Shown in pieces: positions 53,770-62,211 of a DNA stretch of 64,000 bases (position 1 is the first letter of the stretch; the number at the start of each line of letters is the position of its first letter). The DNA comes from Hymenobacter nitidus. GTDB taxonomy: Bacteria > Bacteroidota > Bacteroidia > Cytophagales > Hymenobacteraceae. Under the pieces are notes generated by a model. That model was not told the origin of the DNA. It ran no database searches and saw only the letters and a list, made by a program, of their open reading frames with translations. The stretch is taken from assembly GCF_020447315.1 (NCBI RefSeq), contig NZ_JAJADQ010000013.1, positions 93,742-157,741 on the forward strand, given 5' to 3'. Both the position numbers and the translations under genes were made by a program.

Positions 53770-53802
53770 AAAAGCCCCGCTCAGTCGTTGAGCGGGGCTT
53801 TT
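53770..53802. terminator. Bidirectional terminator overlapping the end of a gene
   Basis: A perfect 14-bp stem (AAAAGCCCCGCTCA with complement) around GTCGT, flanked by T-run. Its right arm codes for the last residues of the minus-strand gene. Confidence 0.9.
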
Positions 53803-54125
53803 TGGTGCAATTGAGTTTCGGTAGAAGGCTGCTCAGATAGCCTGACTTCCGTGCCGGGCGGCAGTGCTACCGGCTTGGGTAGCTGCAGTAGCAGCGCGTG
53901 CTCGGTCAGGGCGGGCATGCCGCTGGTCGGGGCCGGGCGGGTTATTTCCTCCACGCTGGCTACGGTGTGAATTTCGCGGCCGTCGGCCAACACCAGCACT
54001 ACTGCCAGGGCCGTGTGCCGGTCGAATTGGCTGAATGCCTCCGCTGCTGCCGCGCCGCGTACCAGCACGCCTAAGCCCGTCAGCACAAAGCTCGATTCAA
54101 CGGTCAGCAGGTGGGTGGCTTTCAT
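53781..54125 (-). CDS. Conserved hypothetical protein
   Basis: 114 residues from MKATHLLTVESSFVLTGLGV. No signal peptide or membrane segment. It is beta-rich with a region like LLTVESSFVLTGLGVLVRGA and LVLADGREIHTVASVEEITR; the end LNDQKAPLND-like tail is encoded inside the terminator stem. The 'ESSFVLTGRGVLVxG' opening recalls small OB/EF-Tu-like domain proteins of Bacteroidota with no assigned role. Function unknown. Confidence 0.7.
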   Translation of the reverse strand: MKATHLLTVESSFVLTGLGVLVRGAAAAEAFSQFDRHTALAVVLVLADGREIHTVASVEEITRPAPTSGMPALTEHALLLQLPKPVALPPGTEVRLSEQPSTETQLHQKAPLND

Positions 54126-54183
54126 CGGGCTAAGTAGTAAGGCGGAGAAATCTGCTTACCATACTTCCTGGCGAAAGGATACA

Positions 54184-54209
54184 CAAAAGCCCAGACTGCG
54201 GCGGCAGAG
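54184..54209 (-). terminator. Probable terminator of the M61 gene
   Basis: CAAAAGCCCA and TGGGCTTTTG pair, with inner CTGC/GCAG, about 35 nt past the M61 stop on the minus strand. Confidence 0.65.
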
Positions 54210-54242
54210 TGGGCTTTTGCTTGGAGACAGAGCGTAACCCGG

Positions 54243-56051
54243 TTACAGGTTTTTCAGCCAGGCCTGGCGCAATGCCAGCTGGGCCGGGGTGGCGTCGGGC
54301 AGCACGGCAAAGTGGTAGCGCAGTACGGCCTCCTGCTCCGAAAGACGGCAGCGTACCTTTTTTTCGCTGCCCTCCCGCCGCAGGGTCAGCTCGTATTCTT
54401 CCCCCGGCTTGCGGGCTTTAAGCTCTGTTAGTACCTGCTTCAGGTTGGCGGGCGTTACGGCGGTGGTGCCCACTGCTACCAGCTGGTCGCCGGGAGCGGC
54501 GCCGCAGGCCTGCAGAGCGGCCGGCACCGCCTCGAGGCTCACGCTGTTGCCCGTAAATCGGAAACTAGGGTCGGTGGCGCCCAGCACCGTTATCGGCCGG
54601 CCCGTGTGCAGCACCGGCGAGTAGCGAATCCCGACTTTGGCGTAGTAGTCCTGCAGGGGCAGCGGCTCGGCCTGCTGTACGTAGCGGGCAAAGAAGTCCC
54701 CGATTTCGGGGTAGGTAAGCTTGGTGAAGTCTGCGAAGAACGTCTTTTCGTTGAAGGGCTTGTCGGGGCCGTAGCGCCTGGTCAGCTCATTCATAACCTC
54801 GCGCAGGCCCCGCTTGCCCCCGCTCAGCTCCAGCAGGCGCAGGTCGAGCAGGGCGGCCGTGAGGGCGCCGCGCTGGTAGATGTTGCCGTACTGCCGCTGC
54901 CCTTCGTCGCTGAACGAGTTCAGGCCCAGCTTGCTGAGCGAGTAGGTGGTGTCGGTTTGGGTGCGGTCGTAGGCTACTTTTCCCGACATCTCCCGCAGGT
55001 ATTCCTCCAGCGGTACGAGACCGCCGCGCAGCTTCATCATGCCCGCGGCCCACTCCGTAGTGCCCTCGTACAGCCACAAGTGCTCGGAACCGGTGGGCTG
55101 CACGAAGTTAAACTGCTCGATAATCTCGGAGTGAATGTTGAGCGGCGTCACGACGTGGAAAAACTCGTGCGCGGCAATGCTGGTAATCTGGCTGGCCGAT
55201 TCCGGCGTCAGGGGCGCTTCGCGCAGTACATATTCCGAGCTGTAGGAATGCTCCCAGGCGCCGTTGCTCTGGTCGTCGAAGTGGTAAAGGAAGGTGTAGC
55301 GCTTCACCGGCAGCTGCACCAGAAAAGCCTGGGCTGCCGTCAGCATCTGTTGCATGTACCCCAGCAGGGGCTCGGCTTTCACCTGGTCGGTTTTGGAGTA
55401 GCAGTACAGGGCCACCTCCGAGTCGCCCAGCTTGGTTTTGGCCTCGGTCAGGCGGCCCAGCAGAAAAGGCGAATCGACGGCGTGGTCGTAGCTTTTGGCC
55501 GCGTAGTAACCCTGCGCATCGGCCGTCAGCGGCGTCCCGACTTTCCAGTCGGCGGGGTAGTTGAGCTTGATGCGGAGCGGCTTGCCCTGCCAGCCTTGCA
55601 GGTAGCCAAAAATGCCCTGCCCGTTGAGCAGGGCGTGGTCGGCTTCCAGCGAGGTGCCGCACATGCGGTACACGCGGTGCTCCGTCACGGGCGTATCCCA
55701 GGTCTCGGCAATGGTGTAGCGGATGGCGCGGGTTTTCTCGGGCTGTTGCAGCTGCCACTGATTCACGGAAACCTGCTTGACTTCCAAGGGCTTATTCTTG
55801 TCGTCGAAGGCCTCAAACTTGCGCACGAAGCGGCCAATGTCCATCACCTGATAAGTACCGGGGGCCGTGGCGGCAAACTGAAAGATGTTCTGCGCCTTGC
55901 CGAGCTTGGGCACCTGCAGCTGCACCTGAAACAAGTCCTCGGTCTTGGGGTCAATGTCAACGGTGTAGGTCAGGGCCTTCTGGGCCTGGGCCAGCGTGGG
56001 AGTGGCCAGCAGGCCGCCCAGCAGAAGGGACGCAATGCGCAAGGCATTCAT
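54243..56051 (-). CDS. M61-family metallopeptidase (glycyl aminopeptidase-like) with PDZ domain
   Basis: 602 residues: signal peptide MNALRIASLLLGGLLATPTL, then an N-terminal beta domain (YTVDIDPKTEDLFQVQLQV). The peptidase core shows the zinc site HEFFH (295-299) and the downstream zinc-ligand Glu329 in LWLYEGTTEW. The C-terminal PDZ domain begins near 490 (AAPGDQLVAVGTTAV). M61 enzymes cleave N-terminal glycine or other small residues; Bacteroidota copies are usually exported. Length and order are typical. Start set by the signal peptide. Confidence 0.92.
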   Translation of the reverse strand: MNALRIASLLLGGLLATPTLAQAQKALTYTVDIDPKTEDLFQVQLQVPKLGKAQNIFQFAATAPGTYQVMDIGRFVRKFEAFDDKNKPLEVKQVSVNQWQLQQPEKTRAIRYTIAETWDTPVTEHRVYRMCGTSLEADHALLNGQGIFGYLQGWQGKPLRIKLNYPADWKVGTPLTADAQGYYAAKSYDHAVDSPFLLGRLTEAKTKLGDSEVALYCYSKTDQVKAEPLLGYMQQMLTAAQAFLVQLPVKRYTFLYHFDDQSNGAWEHSYSSEYVLREAPLTPESASQITSIAAHEFFHVVTPLNIHSEIIEQFNFVQPTGSEHLWLYEGTTEWAAGMMKLRGGLVPLEEYLREMSGKVAYDRTQTDTTYSLSKLGLNSFSDEGQRQYGNIYQRGALTAALLDLRLLELSGGKRGLREVMNELTRRYGPDKPFNEKTFFADFTKLTYPEIGDFFARYVQQAEPLPLQDYYAKVGIRYSPVLHTGRPITVLGATDPSFRFTGNSVSLEAVPAALQACGAAPGDQLVAVGTTAVTPANLKQVLTELKARKPGEEYELTLRREGSEKKVRCRLSEQEAVLRYHFAVLPDATPAQLALRQAWLKNL

Positions 56052-56460
56052 AGCAGGGTGGGGGTAGATGATGGGCTAATGGATGCAAAAAAGGCCCAAA
56101 GTGTTGCTTGGTACAGCACTTACCCAGCCCGAATAAAGCCGTGGTGGGTGCCAGGTGGCCACGTAGCTGCTGGGGTTAATTGTACTAAGCAGTAACCCGT
56201 GCGCTTTCGACAGTAGCCAGCGGGGCAGGTGGAAGCGGCTGGGACGAGCAGGAACAAGCGGGTGTTACATTGGAAGAATGATATGTATTTGATAATATAA
56301 CTATTTAAAAAAATAACATGACATGATCAATTAAATAGCTTGCGGTTTGAACTTAATGAAGATTATGATTGGATAGGCCTTTGCCTTTGCGGATAAACTT
56401 TTGTTTCATTGTGTACCTATTGCATACGCCGCTCCATGTCCAATCTTCAACTCATGCGCT
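56052..56460. other. AT-rich upstream region of the lectin-like gene
   Basis: No gene seen. Bases 56280-56375 are very AT-rich, and TAGGCCTTTG and TAAACTTTTG near 56375-56403 are partial -7 box matches ahead of the T9SS gene. Confidence 0.4.
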
Positions 56461-58644
56461 ATGCAAGCAATTTGTACTATTTCATCTGGCCGCACTGCCT
56501 GGCAGCGGTGGCAGAAAAGCTTATGGGCTCTGGCCGGCGGCCTGTTGCTCTCTACCTCCCCACTGCAGGCCCAGGCCCCCGCACCGGCGTTTCCACGCAA
56601 CGAAACCTTTAAAGGAAACACGGCCTCGAACTTCACCTTCGGCGGTGTGGCCCAGCTCACCGGTACCGGTGGCACCGCCGACCCCGTCGGGAGCGGCTAT
56701 CTGCGCCTGACCGATGCGGTAAACAACCAGGCCGGCTATGCCATCGACAACGTGGGATTTCCCTCGTCGGCGGGCTTCACCATCTCCTTCGAGTTCTTCT
56801 CGTATGGTGGTACCAACCCCGGCGCCGATGGTTTCAGCGTTTTTCTGGTCGATGCCAACCAGCCCGCCTCAGGTTTCCGGATCGGCGCCTCGGGCGGCTC
56901 GCTGGGGTACGCTCAGAAAACGGCCACTCCAGTCGCCGACGGGGTGTCGAAAGGCTATATCGGGATTGGTATCGACGAGTTTGGCAACTATTCCAACGGC
57001 GCGGAAGGCCGCTCGGGCGGTAGCGCTACCCCCGATGCTACCGGGAAAGTGCCCAACGGCATTGCCATTCGCGGGGCCGGCGACGGTTCAGCCGCCACCG
57101 ACTACCCTTACCTGACCGGCACCCAGCCCGGCGCCCTCGACTTTTCCCTCGACGTGCCTACGGTGCGTGCCCAACCCGGCTCCGAGGACTACCGCCGCGC
57201 CTACATCGACGTGGTACCCACCACGGTCGGCACCGAAACCACGTACCGCATATCGGTGCGCATTCAGCACGGCAACTCGGTGCGCACGGCCATCGACAAC
57301 TTTCTCGTGCCGACGCCGCCCCCGACTTTGCGGCTGGGTTTTTCGGGCTCTACGGGCGGCAGCACCAACATTCACGAAATCCGCAACCTGAACATCGTGC
57401 AGGTGCCGTTTGCTAATACCGACGTGGTCAGCACCCTCTACAATGCTCCCCTGACCATCCCGGTTCTCAACAACGACGTAGCGCCCGGCAGCAGCATCGA
57501 TGTGGCTTCCGTCGACCTAGACCCCAGCACGGCGGGCATTCAAACGACGTTCAACGTGGCGGGCAGAGGCCGGTTTGAGGTCAATGCGACGGGGGTTGTC
57601 ACTTTCACGCCCTCCGGCACCTTCGCCGGCCAGGTCACGATTCCCTACACCATGCGCTCTATCCTGGGCGCCGACTATACCTCCAGCCCGGCCAACATTC
57701 GCGTGACGGTGCAGGGGGCCGATGTCGCGGCTACCATCAATGGGCCGATTAACGTGCTGCGCGGTGCCGTCGTGACTTATTCCATGACGACAGCCAACCG
57801 GGGCGGAATTACGGCGCTAAATGTGGTGCCCAGGCTGCAGGTGCCCACCAACCTGCCCGTGGCGGCGGTGGTTGCTCCCGGCGGTACCTACGACGCGGCC
57901 ACTGGCTGGGTCACGTTTTCCACCATCAATACCCTGCCCAACGGAGCCCTGCCGGTCGTGAATACGGCGACGTTCCTGGTGCCTGCCTCACAGCCCGCTA
58001 CGCTCACCAGCCTGGCCACCGCAACCTCTTCCGTACCCGACCCGACGCTAGCCAACAATAGTGCCTCCCTCAACACTGCGGTAGGTGCCCCGCTGCCCGT
58101 CGAGCTGTCGGCTTTCACGGCCAAGGCCGAACAAGCCGATGCCGTGCTTTCCTGGACCACGGCATCAGAGAAAAACAACGACCGTTTCGAGGTGGAACGC
58201 TCCCTGGATGCCACCACTTTTCAGCGGGTAGGTACTGTGGCCGGCTACGGCACTACCACGGCTGCTTCCCGCTACCAGTACCGCGACGCGCAGGCCGCCC
58301 GCTGGTCGCGTCAGCCCATCTATTACCGTCTGCGCCAGATCGATACGGATGGCAGTACCTCTTTTAGCCCCGTCCGGACCGTGCAGTTTGCAGCGGCCGG
58401 CAAGCTGGCCATTTCGGTGTACCCCAACCCCAGCGCCGGTTCTGCCACCTTGGATCTAACGGGCTTGCCCGCCGGCGAGTTTGCCGTGCAGCTTACCGAT
58501 CTGACTGGCCGGGTGCTGCGGCAGTATACCGTGACCGGCGGCCAGGAGCAGCCCCTAGATATGCGTCTGCTGGCCCCGGGAGCCTATTTGCTGCAGGTGC
58601 GCGGCCAGGCTGTTCAACTGGTCTTTCCAGTGGTGCGAAACTAA
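56461..58644 (+). CDS. T9SS-exported lectin-like surface protein
   Basis: 727 residues from MQAICTISSGRTAWQRWQ; signal peptide hydrophobic core about 19-35 (LWALAGGLLLSTSPLQ). Residues 45-250 form an L-type lectin-like domain (NPGADGFSVFLVDANQPASG, GSLGYAQK, YIGIGIDEFGNYSNG). Ig-like or cadherin-type modules follow, then a DUF11-like segment (NVLRGAVVTYSMTTANRG). The PLPVELSAFTAK module (about 544-650) and T9SS sorting domain (YPNPSAGSATLDL, DLTGRVLRQY, final VVRN) end it. The same PLPVEL module occurs in the second BNR protein. Likely a surface-anchored carbohydrate-binding adhesin. Confidence 0.9.
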   Translation: MQAICTISSGRTAWQRWQKSLWALAGGLLLSTSPLQAQAPAPAFPRNETFKGNTASNFTFGGVAQLTGTGGTADPVGSGYLRLTDAVNNQAGYAIDNVGFPSSAGFTISFEFFSYGGTNPGADGFSVFLVDANQPASGFRIGASGGSLGYAQKTATPVADGVSKGYIGIGIDEFGNYSNGAEGRSGGSATPDATGKVPNGIAIRGAGDGSAATDYPYLTGTQPGALDFSLDVPTVRAQPGSEDYRRAYIDVVPTTVGTETTYRISVRIQHGNSVRTAIDNFLVPTPPPTLRLGFSGSTGGSTNIHEIRNLNIVQVPFANTDVVSTLYNAPLTIPVLNNDVAPGSSIDVASVDLDPSTAGIQTTFNVAGRGRFEVNATGVVTFTPSGTFAGQVTIPYTMRSILGADYTSSPANIRVTVQGADVAATINGPINVLRGAVVTYSMTTANRGGITALNVVPRLQVPTNLPVAAVVAPGGTYDAATGWVTFSTINTLPNGALPVVNTATFLVPASQPATLTSLATATSSVPDPTLANNSASLNTAVGAPLPVELSAFTAKAEQADAVLSWTTASEKNNDRFEVERSLDATTFQRVGTVAGYGTTTAASRYQYRDAQAARWSRQPIYYRLRQIDTDGSTSFSPVRTVQFAAAGKLAISVYPNPSAGSATLDLTGLPAGEFAVQLTDLTGRVLRQYTVTGGQEQPLDMRLLAPGAYLLQVRGQAVQLVFPVVRN

Positions 58645-58682
58645 GCGGACTTATTACTTCCCTAGCTCCACTCAAACCTAGC

Positions 58683-58718
58683 AAGCGGGCCGTCAGCAGA
58701 GATGCTGACGGCCCGCTT
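58683..58718 (+). terminator. Terminator after the lectin-like gene
   Basis: A perfect 16-bp stem (AAGCGGGCCGTCAGCA with complement) around GAGA. A short CACGTTT follows instead of a full T-run. Confidence 0.75.
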
Positions 58719-58910
58719 CACGTTTACTCACCCATTCATGTCAGGGTCATTGCCTGGTAACTCCTGCCTTGCAAGGGCTTTGACCGAGTTTTCTTTGTTG
58801 CGGAAATAGCGCCGCTACGGATGACAGCAGGAAACTTCCGCTAACCGGGCGGCGTAATCCCCAGACCACTCCACCGCGAAGCCAGGGCTTTGCTTTTATC
58901 TGCTTCAGCT

Positions 58911-59591
58911 ATGTGCGGCCGTTACACGTTCACTACCCCGGTTCCCGTCATTGAAGAGCGGTTCGGGGCGCACTTCCCCGATGCGCTGCCGCCTACCTAC
59001 AATGCGGCGCCTTCCCAGCAGCTGCCCATTATCACCAATACCGAACCCGGCCGGATTCAACTGTTTCAGTGGGGGCTGGTACCCGGTTGGGTCAAGGACG
59101 TGAAAGCGGCTCCCAAGCCCATCAACGCCCGCGCCGAGACACTGCCCGAGAAGCCGTCTTTCCGCCAGCTGCTGCAGCGGCGGCGCTGCTTGGTGCTGGC
59201 CGACAGCTTCTATGAGTGGCAGCAAACGGCTCCGGTGGCCAAGGGTCCGAAAACGCCCCACCGTATTCTGCTGCGCAACGAGCAGCCCTTTGCCTTTGCC
59301 GGCCTCTGGGATGAATGGGTAGACCGGACTTCCGGGGAAGTAGTGCCCACGTTTACCATTATCACGACCGAGCCCAATGAGTTGATGGCCTCGCTGCACA
59401 ACCGCATGCCCGTCATTCTGCCGGACCGGCAGGCTGAACTGAGCTGGCTCGACGACGGCCAAACCGCCACTGCCCACCAGGCCCTGCTGCAGCCCTATGC
59501 CGCCAATCTCATGCAGGAATACGTGGTCAGCACGCTGGTAAACTCTCCATCCAACAACAGTCCGGAACTGCTGGTGCCAGCAGCGGCCTAA
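58911..59591 (+). CDS. SOS response-associated peptidase (SRAP/HMCES/YedK)
   Basis: 226 residues from MCGRYTFTTPVPVIEERFG, where Cys2 becomes the catalytic N-terminal residue after Met removal. Family motifs: YNAAPSQQLPIITN, QWGLVPGWVKD, INARAETLPEKPSFRQ (conserved Asn, Arg, Glu), CLVLADSFYEWQ (Glu) and LHNRMPVILP (His). SRAP proteins form a stable covalent link with abasic sites in single-stranded DNA to protect them. An upstream in-frame ATG is rejected because it would hide Cys2. Its stop overlaps that of the convergent gene. Confidence 0.94.
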   Translation: MCGRYTFTTPVPVIEERFGAHFPDALPPTYNAAPSQQLPIITNTEPGRIQLFQWGLVPGWVKDVKAAPKPINARAETLPEKPSFRQLLQRRRCLVLADSFYEWQQTAPVAKGPKTPHRILLRNEQPFAFAGLWDEWVDRTSGEVVPTFTIITTEPNELMASLHNRMPVILPDRQAELSWLDDGQTATAHQALLQPYAANLMQEYVVSTLVNSPSNNSPELLVPAAA

Positions 59592-59818
59592 GCAGCCCGT
59601 AGCGGGCTGGGCACGGGCATAGTGCCCAGCCGCTTATACGCGGGCCGCGACTTTTTACGCTTCCGGCGTTTGGAAGCATCCCGGTTAAAAATGCGCCCGG
59701 CATCGTCGCTCACCTGTACTTGAAGCGAAGTTGAGGCTGGAGCCGAAGAAGCCGCCATTGCTTCCGCAGATTCAGTAGTCAGAAAAGCCGTTAGTAGGAG
59801 TAAAGTCAAGGTTGCCAT
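59588..59818 (-). CDS. Small basic secreted protein (twin 1)
   Basis: 76 residues: MATLTLLLLTAFLTTESAEA signal peptide, then an Ala/Ser-rich stretch (MAASSAPASTSLQVQVSDDA) and a strongly basic tail (SKRRKRKKSRPAYKRLG). Layout (signal, Ala/Ser linker, Asp/Glu patch, KRKK-rich tail) matches the gene at 59988, so they are probably diverged duplicates. No disulfide cysteines. Could bind nucleic acid, cell wall or act outside; unknown. Its stop overlaps the stop of the SRAP gene, with no terminator between. Confidence 0.65.
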   Translation of the reverse strand: MATLTLLLLTAFLTTESAEAMAASSAPASTSLQVQVSDDAGRIFNRDASKRRKRKKSRPAYKRLGTMPVPSPLRAA

Positions 59819-59926
59819 AGGTGCCGAGGGCTAAGAATGAATGACATAAACTAAGGTGCTATGTATAACAATGATAGATTTTTTATTAGATAAAGTCAAG
59901 TTAAAATAAAATTAATCAAAAAAAAT

Positions 59927-59962
59927 GTCCTGCTTCCCAGGATTGACGCTGGAAAGCAGGAC
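59927..59962 (-). terminator. Terminator of the small basic protein gene
   Basis: GTCCTGCTTTCCAG and CTGGGAAGCAGGAC pair with one mismatch around 8 nt; the minus strand continues with eight T. Confidence 0.85.
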
Positions 59963-59987
59963 GGGTAAGAGCAGGTAGCGAATGATT

Positions 59988-60209
59988 CTAACGGCCAAAC
60001 ATGCGGTGCTGCCGACGATTCTTGCTGGCTTTTCGGCGCTTCTTATACTTGTATTTTTTACGCTTGAATGGGCCCCAATCGGCGCTATTTTCATCTGTAG
60101 CCGATACTAACGCTTCCTGAGAAGCCGCCGGAGCGGTAGGCATAGAGGTGGCCTCTGCCTGCAAGGAAGTAAGCATGGCTGCCAGAACGAAGAGGAAAAC
60201 TGCTTTCAT
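59988..60209 (-). CDS. Small basic secreted protein (twin 2)
   Basis: 73 residues: MKAVFLFVLAAMLTSLQAEA signal peptide, linker TSMPTAPAASQEALVSATDE, then a highly basic tail (GPFKRKKYKYKKRRKASKNR, ending RRQHRMFGR) of about 40% Lys/Arg. The start is fixed by the signal peptide; a much longer upstream frame is AT-rich and unsupported. Same design as the gene at 59588. Role unknown; secreted highly basic tails may bind polyanions or act as small antimicrobial or matrix proteins, but this is guesswork. Confidence 0.72.
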   Translation of the reverse strand: MKAVFLFVLAAMLTSLQAEATSMPTAPAASQEALVSATDENSADWGPFKRKKYKYKKRRKASKNRRQHRMFGR

Positions 60210-60315
60210 AGCTTTGGTATTTTGTTCAGGTGTTTTATGATTTTGATGCTGCAATATTAGACAATGATATTTGCTTAATGCAATAAAATTTAGCCACATA
60301 ATCATGTGAACACAC

Positions 60316-60358
60316 AAAGCCCCGCCGGATATGGATGACTCCAACCTGGCGGGGCTTT
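60316..60358 (-). terminator. Hairpin downstream of the small membrane protein gene
   Basis: An 11-bp perfect stem (AAAGCCCCGCC with complement) around a 21-nt loop, about 20 nt past the stop. The T-run is weak. Confidence 0.6.
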
Positions 60359-60376
60359 ATCTGGGAAGCGAAAAGC

Positions 60377-60724
60377 TTAGTGGCTGTCGGGATTCTGAGG
60401 ACCCTTGTTAGCGTTGGCTTTGGGCTTGTTTTCCTTTACGGGTTCCGCCGAGGTGCCAGCATCTTCAGCGTCGCTGTCGTCCGTACTGTCCATCGAACGA
60501 TTAACTACAACCACTGCTACGGCTGCCAGCGCCGCAATGCCCAGGATAAGCTGCGTGGGAGTGAAGCGCTGCGCCGCCTTCTTGATGAGCGTGCCGCCAT
60601 GCTTCAGCAAGTCGTCGATATGATCATGGTCGCCTTGTACAAGCACATGGTAGGCGCTTTCGAATGTACGGGCCAGATCCTCGGGCATAATTTTCTCCAA
60701 TTGTTCTTCAATCTGCGATTCCAT
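60377..60724 (-). CDS. Small single-span membrane protein, unknown function
   Basis: 115 residues from MESQIEEQLEKIMPEDLART. The first half is helical and charged (DHDHIDDLLKHGGTLIKKAA); one membrane helix LILGIAALAAVAVVVV lies at about 59-75; the C-terminus is disordered and acidic then basic (STDDSDAEDAGTSAEPVKEN, KANANKG). An upstream extension of 39 codons is rejected because it crosses the intergenic hairpins at 60797-60826. Architecture fits a tail-facing regulator or a small scaffold; no family recognised. Confidence 0.7.
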   Translation of the reverse strand: MESQIEEQLEKIMPEDLARTFESAYHVLVQGDHDHIDDLLKHGGTLIKKAAQRFTPTQLILGIAALAAVAVVVVNRSMDSTDDSDAEDAGTSAEPVKENKPKANANKGPQNPDSH

Positions 60725-60949
60725 AGCGGAAGAGTAGGTGTTGGTGGAAGGTGTCGGTACAGTATTGGTGGCAAGCCACCGACAAGCCTGTACGCAAAAA
60801 GCCGCGGGGTGGCTGCGCTTTTTTCCACCGTCTCCAAACATTTATTGGCAAGCCCGGGGCGTGTTGTCGAGCTTCACCAAGCCGGGCACCGCGCCTTTTT
60901 TCTAAGGCAGCATCAGATTGCAAATTGATAAGCATCCGGAAGCCACGAA

Positions 60950-60978
60950 AAAGGCCCCGCTGTGTCAGCGGGGCCTTT
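60950..60978 (-). terminator. Terminator of the protease gene
   Basis: AAAGGCCCCGCTG and CAGCGGGGCCTTT form a perfect 13-bp stem with a 3-nt loop; the minus strand continues TTTCGTGG. Confidence 0.85.
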
Positions 60979-61004
60979 CATGGTTTCTTCAATGTGAGAA
61001 AGCT

Positions 61005-62168
61005 CTATTCGTACACCTTCACCACAAACACGTAGTCCTGCAGCTTGCGGATTTGCTGGCGGCGCGAGGTACCGGCCATCAGGTTGGTGCGCGGCATGTT
61101 GTAGGGCTGAGTCGTGCCCGCTGCCGAGAGCGAGTCAACCAGGCGCATCAGGTACGATGATTTGGTGGCAAAAGCCGCGCTCTGCATGTCCATCTGCCGC
61201 CCACTGATGATGCCAATCAGGTTGCCACGGTCGTCGAGCAGCGGGCCGCCACTGTTGCCAGGGTTCACCGGAATCGAAATCTGGTAGAAAGCCGTGTCGC
61301 CTTCGAATCCCGAGCGGGCACTCAGGGAGCCTTCCCCGAATACCACATCCTCTCGGGGGTAGCCCAGGGTGAATACCTTCTCACCTAAGTCGGCCGTGCC
61401 GCGCTTGAAGGAGTAAGGCAGACGACCAAAACCGCTGAACTTGCGGTCCGTGATGCGCAGAATGGCCAAGTCGTGGGCAATATCGGTAAAGACAGGCTCA
61501 GCGCGGAAGCGCTGCCGGTCACGGCTTTCAATCAGCAGCGAGTCGGCCCCCTGAATCACGTGGTAGCTGGTCACCAGGTAGCCATCGGCGGTGAGGGCAA
61601 AGCCGGTGCCACTGAATTTGCCGGGGTTCAACTCTCCTTCCGGTTTAGTGCCATCAATCTGGTTGATGGCGCGGTTCATAGCCTTCTGGGTTTGCTTGAT
61701 GCGCTCTACTTCCCGGCGCAGCACCGTGTAGCCATAAAGAGAGGGCCGCTGCTGGGCAGTACGCCACCACTCCAGGCCGAGCAGCGTGGCAAACACCGCC
61801 AGCACAGCCACCGAAGCGGCTACCATGGCCGTGGCCCGGTGCGCTCCCCAAAACTCGCGCAGCTTGCGCTCCACGGGCGAAATGTACATGTGCGGCATGG
61901 TGGGGTTGCCCGTTTCCACGGTTTCACCTTCCAGCCGTACCGCCGCCTCGGCATCTATGTCGGCCTGAATGGCGTGCAGCTTGCGGCGCGTAGCCAGCCG
62001 CTCGCCGTAGCCCTGCAGCGTGTCGGTGAGGTCGGTGAAATCGGCGAAGCGCTGGGCAAAGTCAGGGTCCGCAGCCAGGCGCCGCTCCAGGTCGGTGCGG
62101 GCCGGTACCGAGAGCCCGCCGCTGCGGTAGGCTTCAAATAAGGCGTAATAGTCGGCTTCCGTTTTCAT
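61005..62168 (-). CDS. Membrane-anchored trypsin-like (HtrA-type) serine protease
   Basis: 387 residues. An N-terminal cytoplasmic part (about 1-105) has a helical anti-sigma-like look (YYALFEAYRSGGLSVPARTD, DFTDLTDTLQGYGER). One membrane helix lies at about 113-131. The periplasmic trypsin domain has an intact triad: His203 in VTSYHVIQGADS, Asp233 in DIAHDLAILRI and Ser306 in VNPGNSGGPLLD. No PDZ domain follows. It is encoded right behind an ECF sigma gene (44 nt gap, same strand), so it may anchor or regulate that sigma factor. Confidence 0.88.
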   Translation of the reverse strand: MKTEADYYALFEAYRSGGLSVPARTDLERRLAADPDFAQRFADFTDLTDTLQGYGERLATRRKLHAIQADIDAEAAVRLEGETVETGNPTMPHMYISPVERKLREFWGAHRATAMVAASVAVLAVFATLLGLEWWRTAQQRPSLYGYTVLRREVERIKQTQKAMNRAINQIDGTKPEGELNPGKFSGTGFALTADGYLVTSYHVIQGADSLLIESRDRQRFRAEPVFTDIAHDLAILRITDRKFSGFGRLPYSFKRGTADLGEKVFTLGYPREDVVFGEGSLSARSGFEGDTAFYQISIPVNPGNSGGPLLDDRGNLIGIISGRQMDMQSAAFATKSSYLMRLVDSLSAAGTTQPYNMPRTNLMAGTSRRQQIRKLQDYVFVVKVYE

Positions 62169-62211
62169 AGTCTTGTGCAGAGTGGGTGCTCTGCCGGGAT
62201 AGGCCCGCCTG

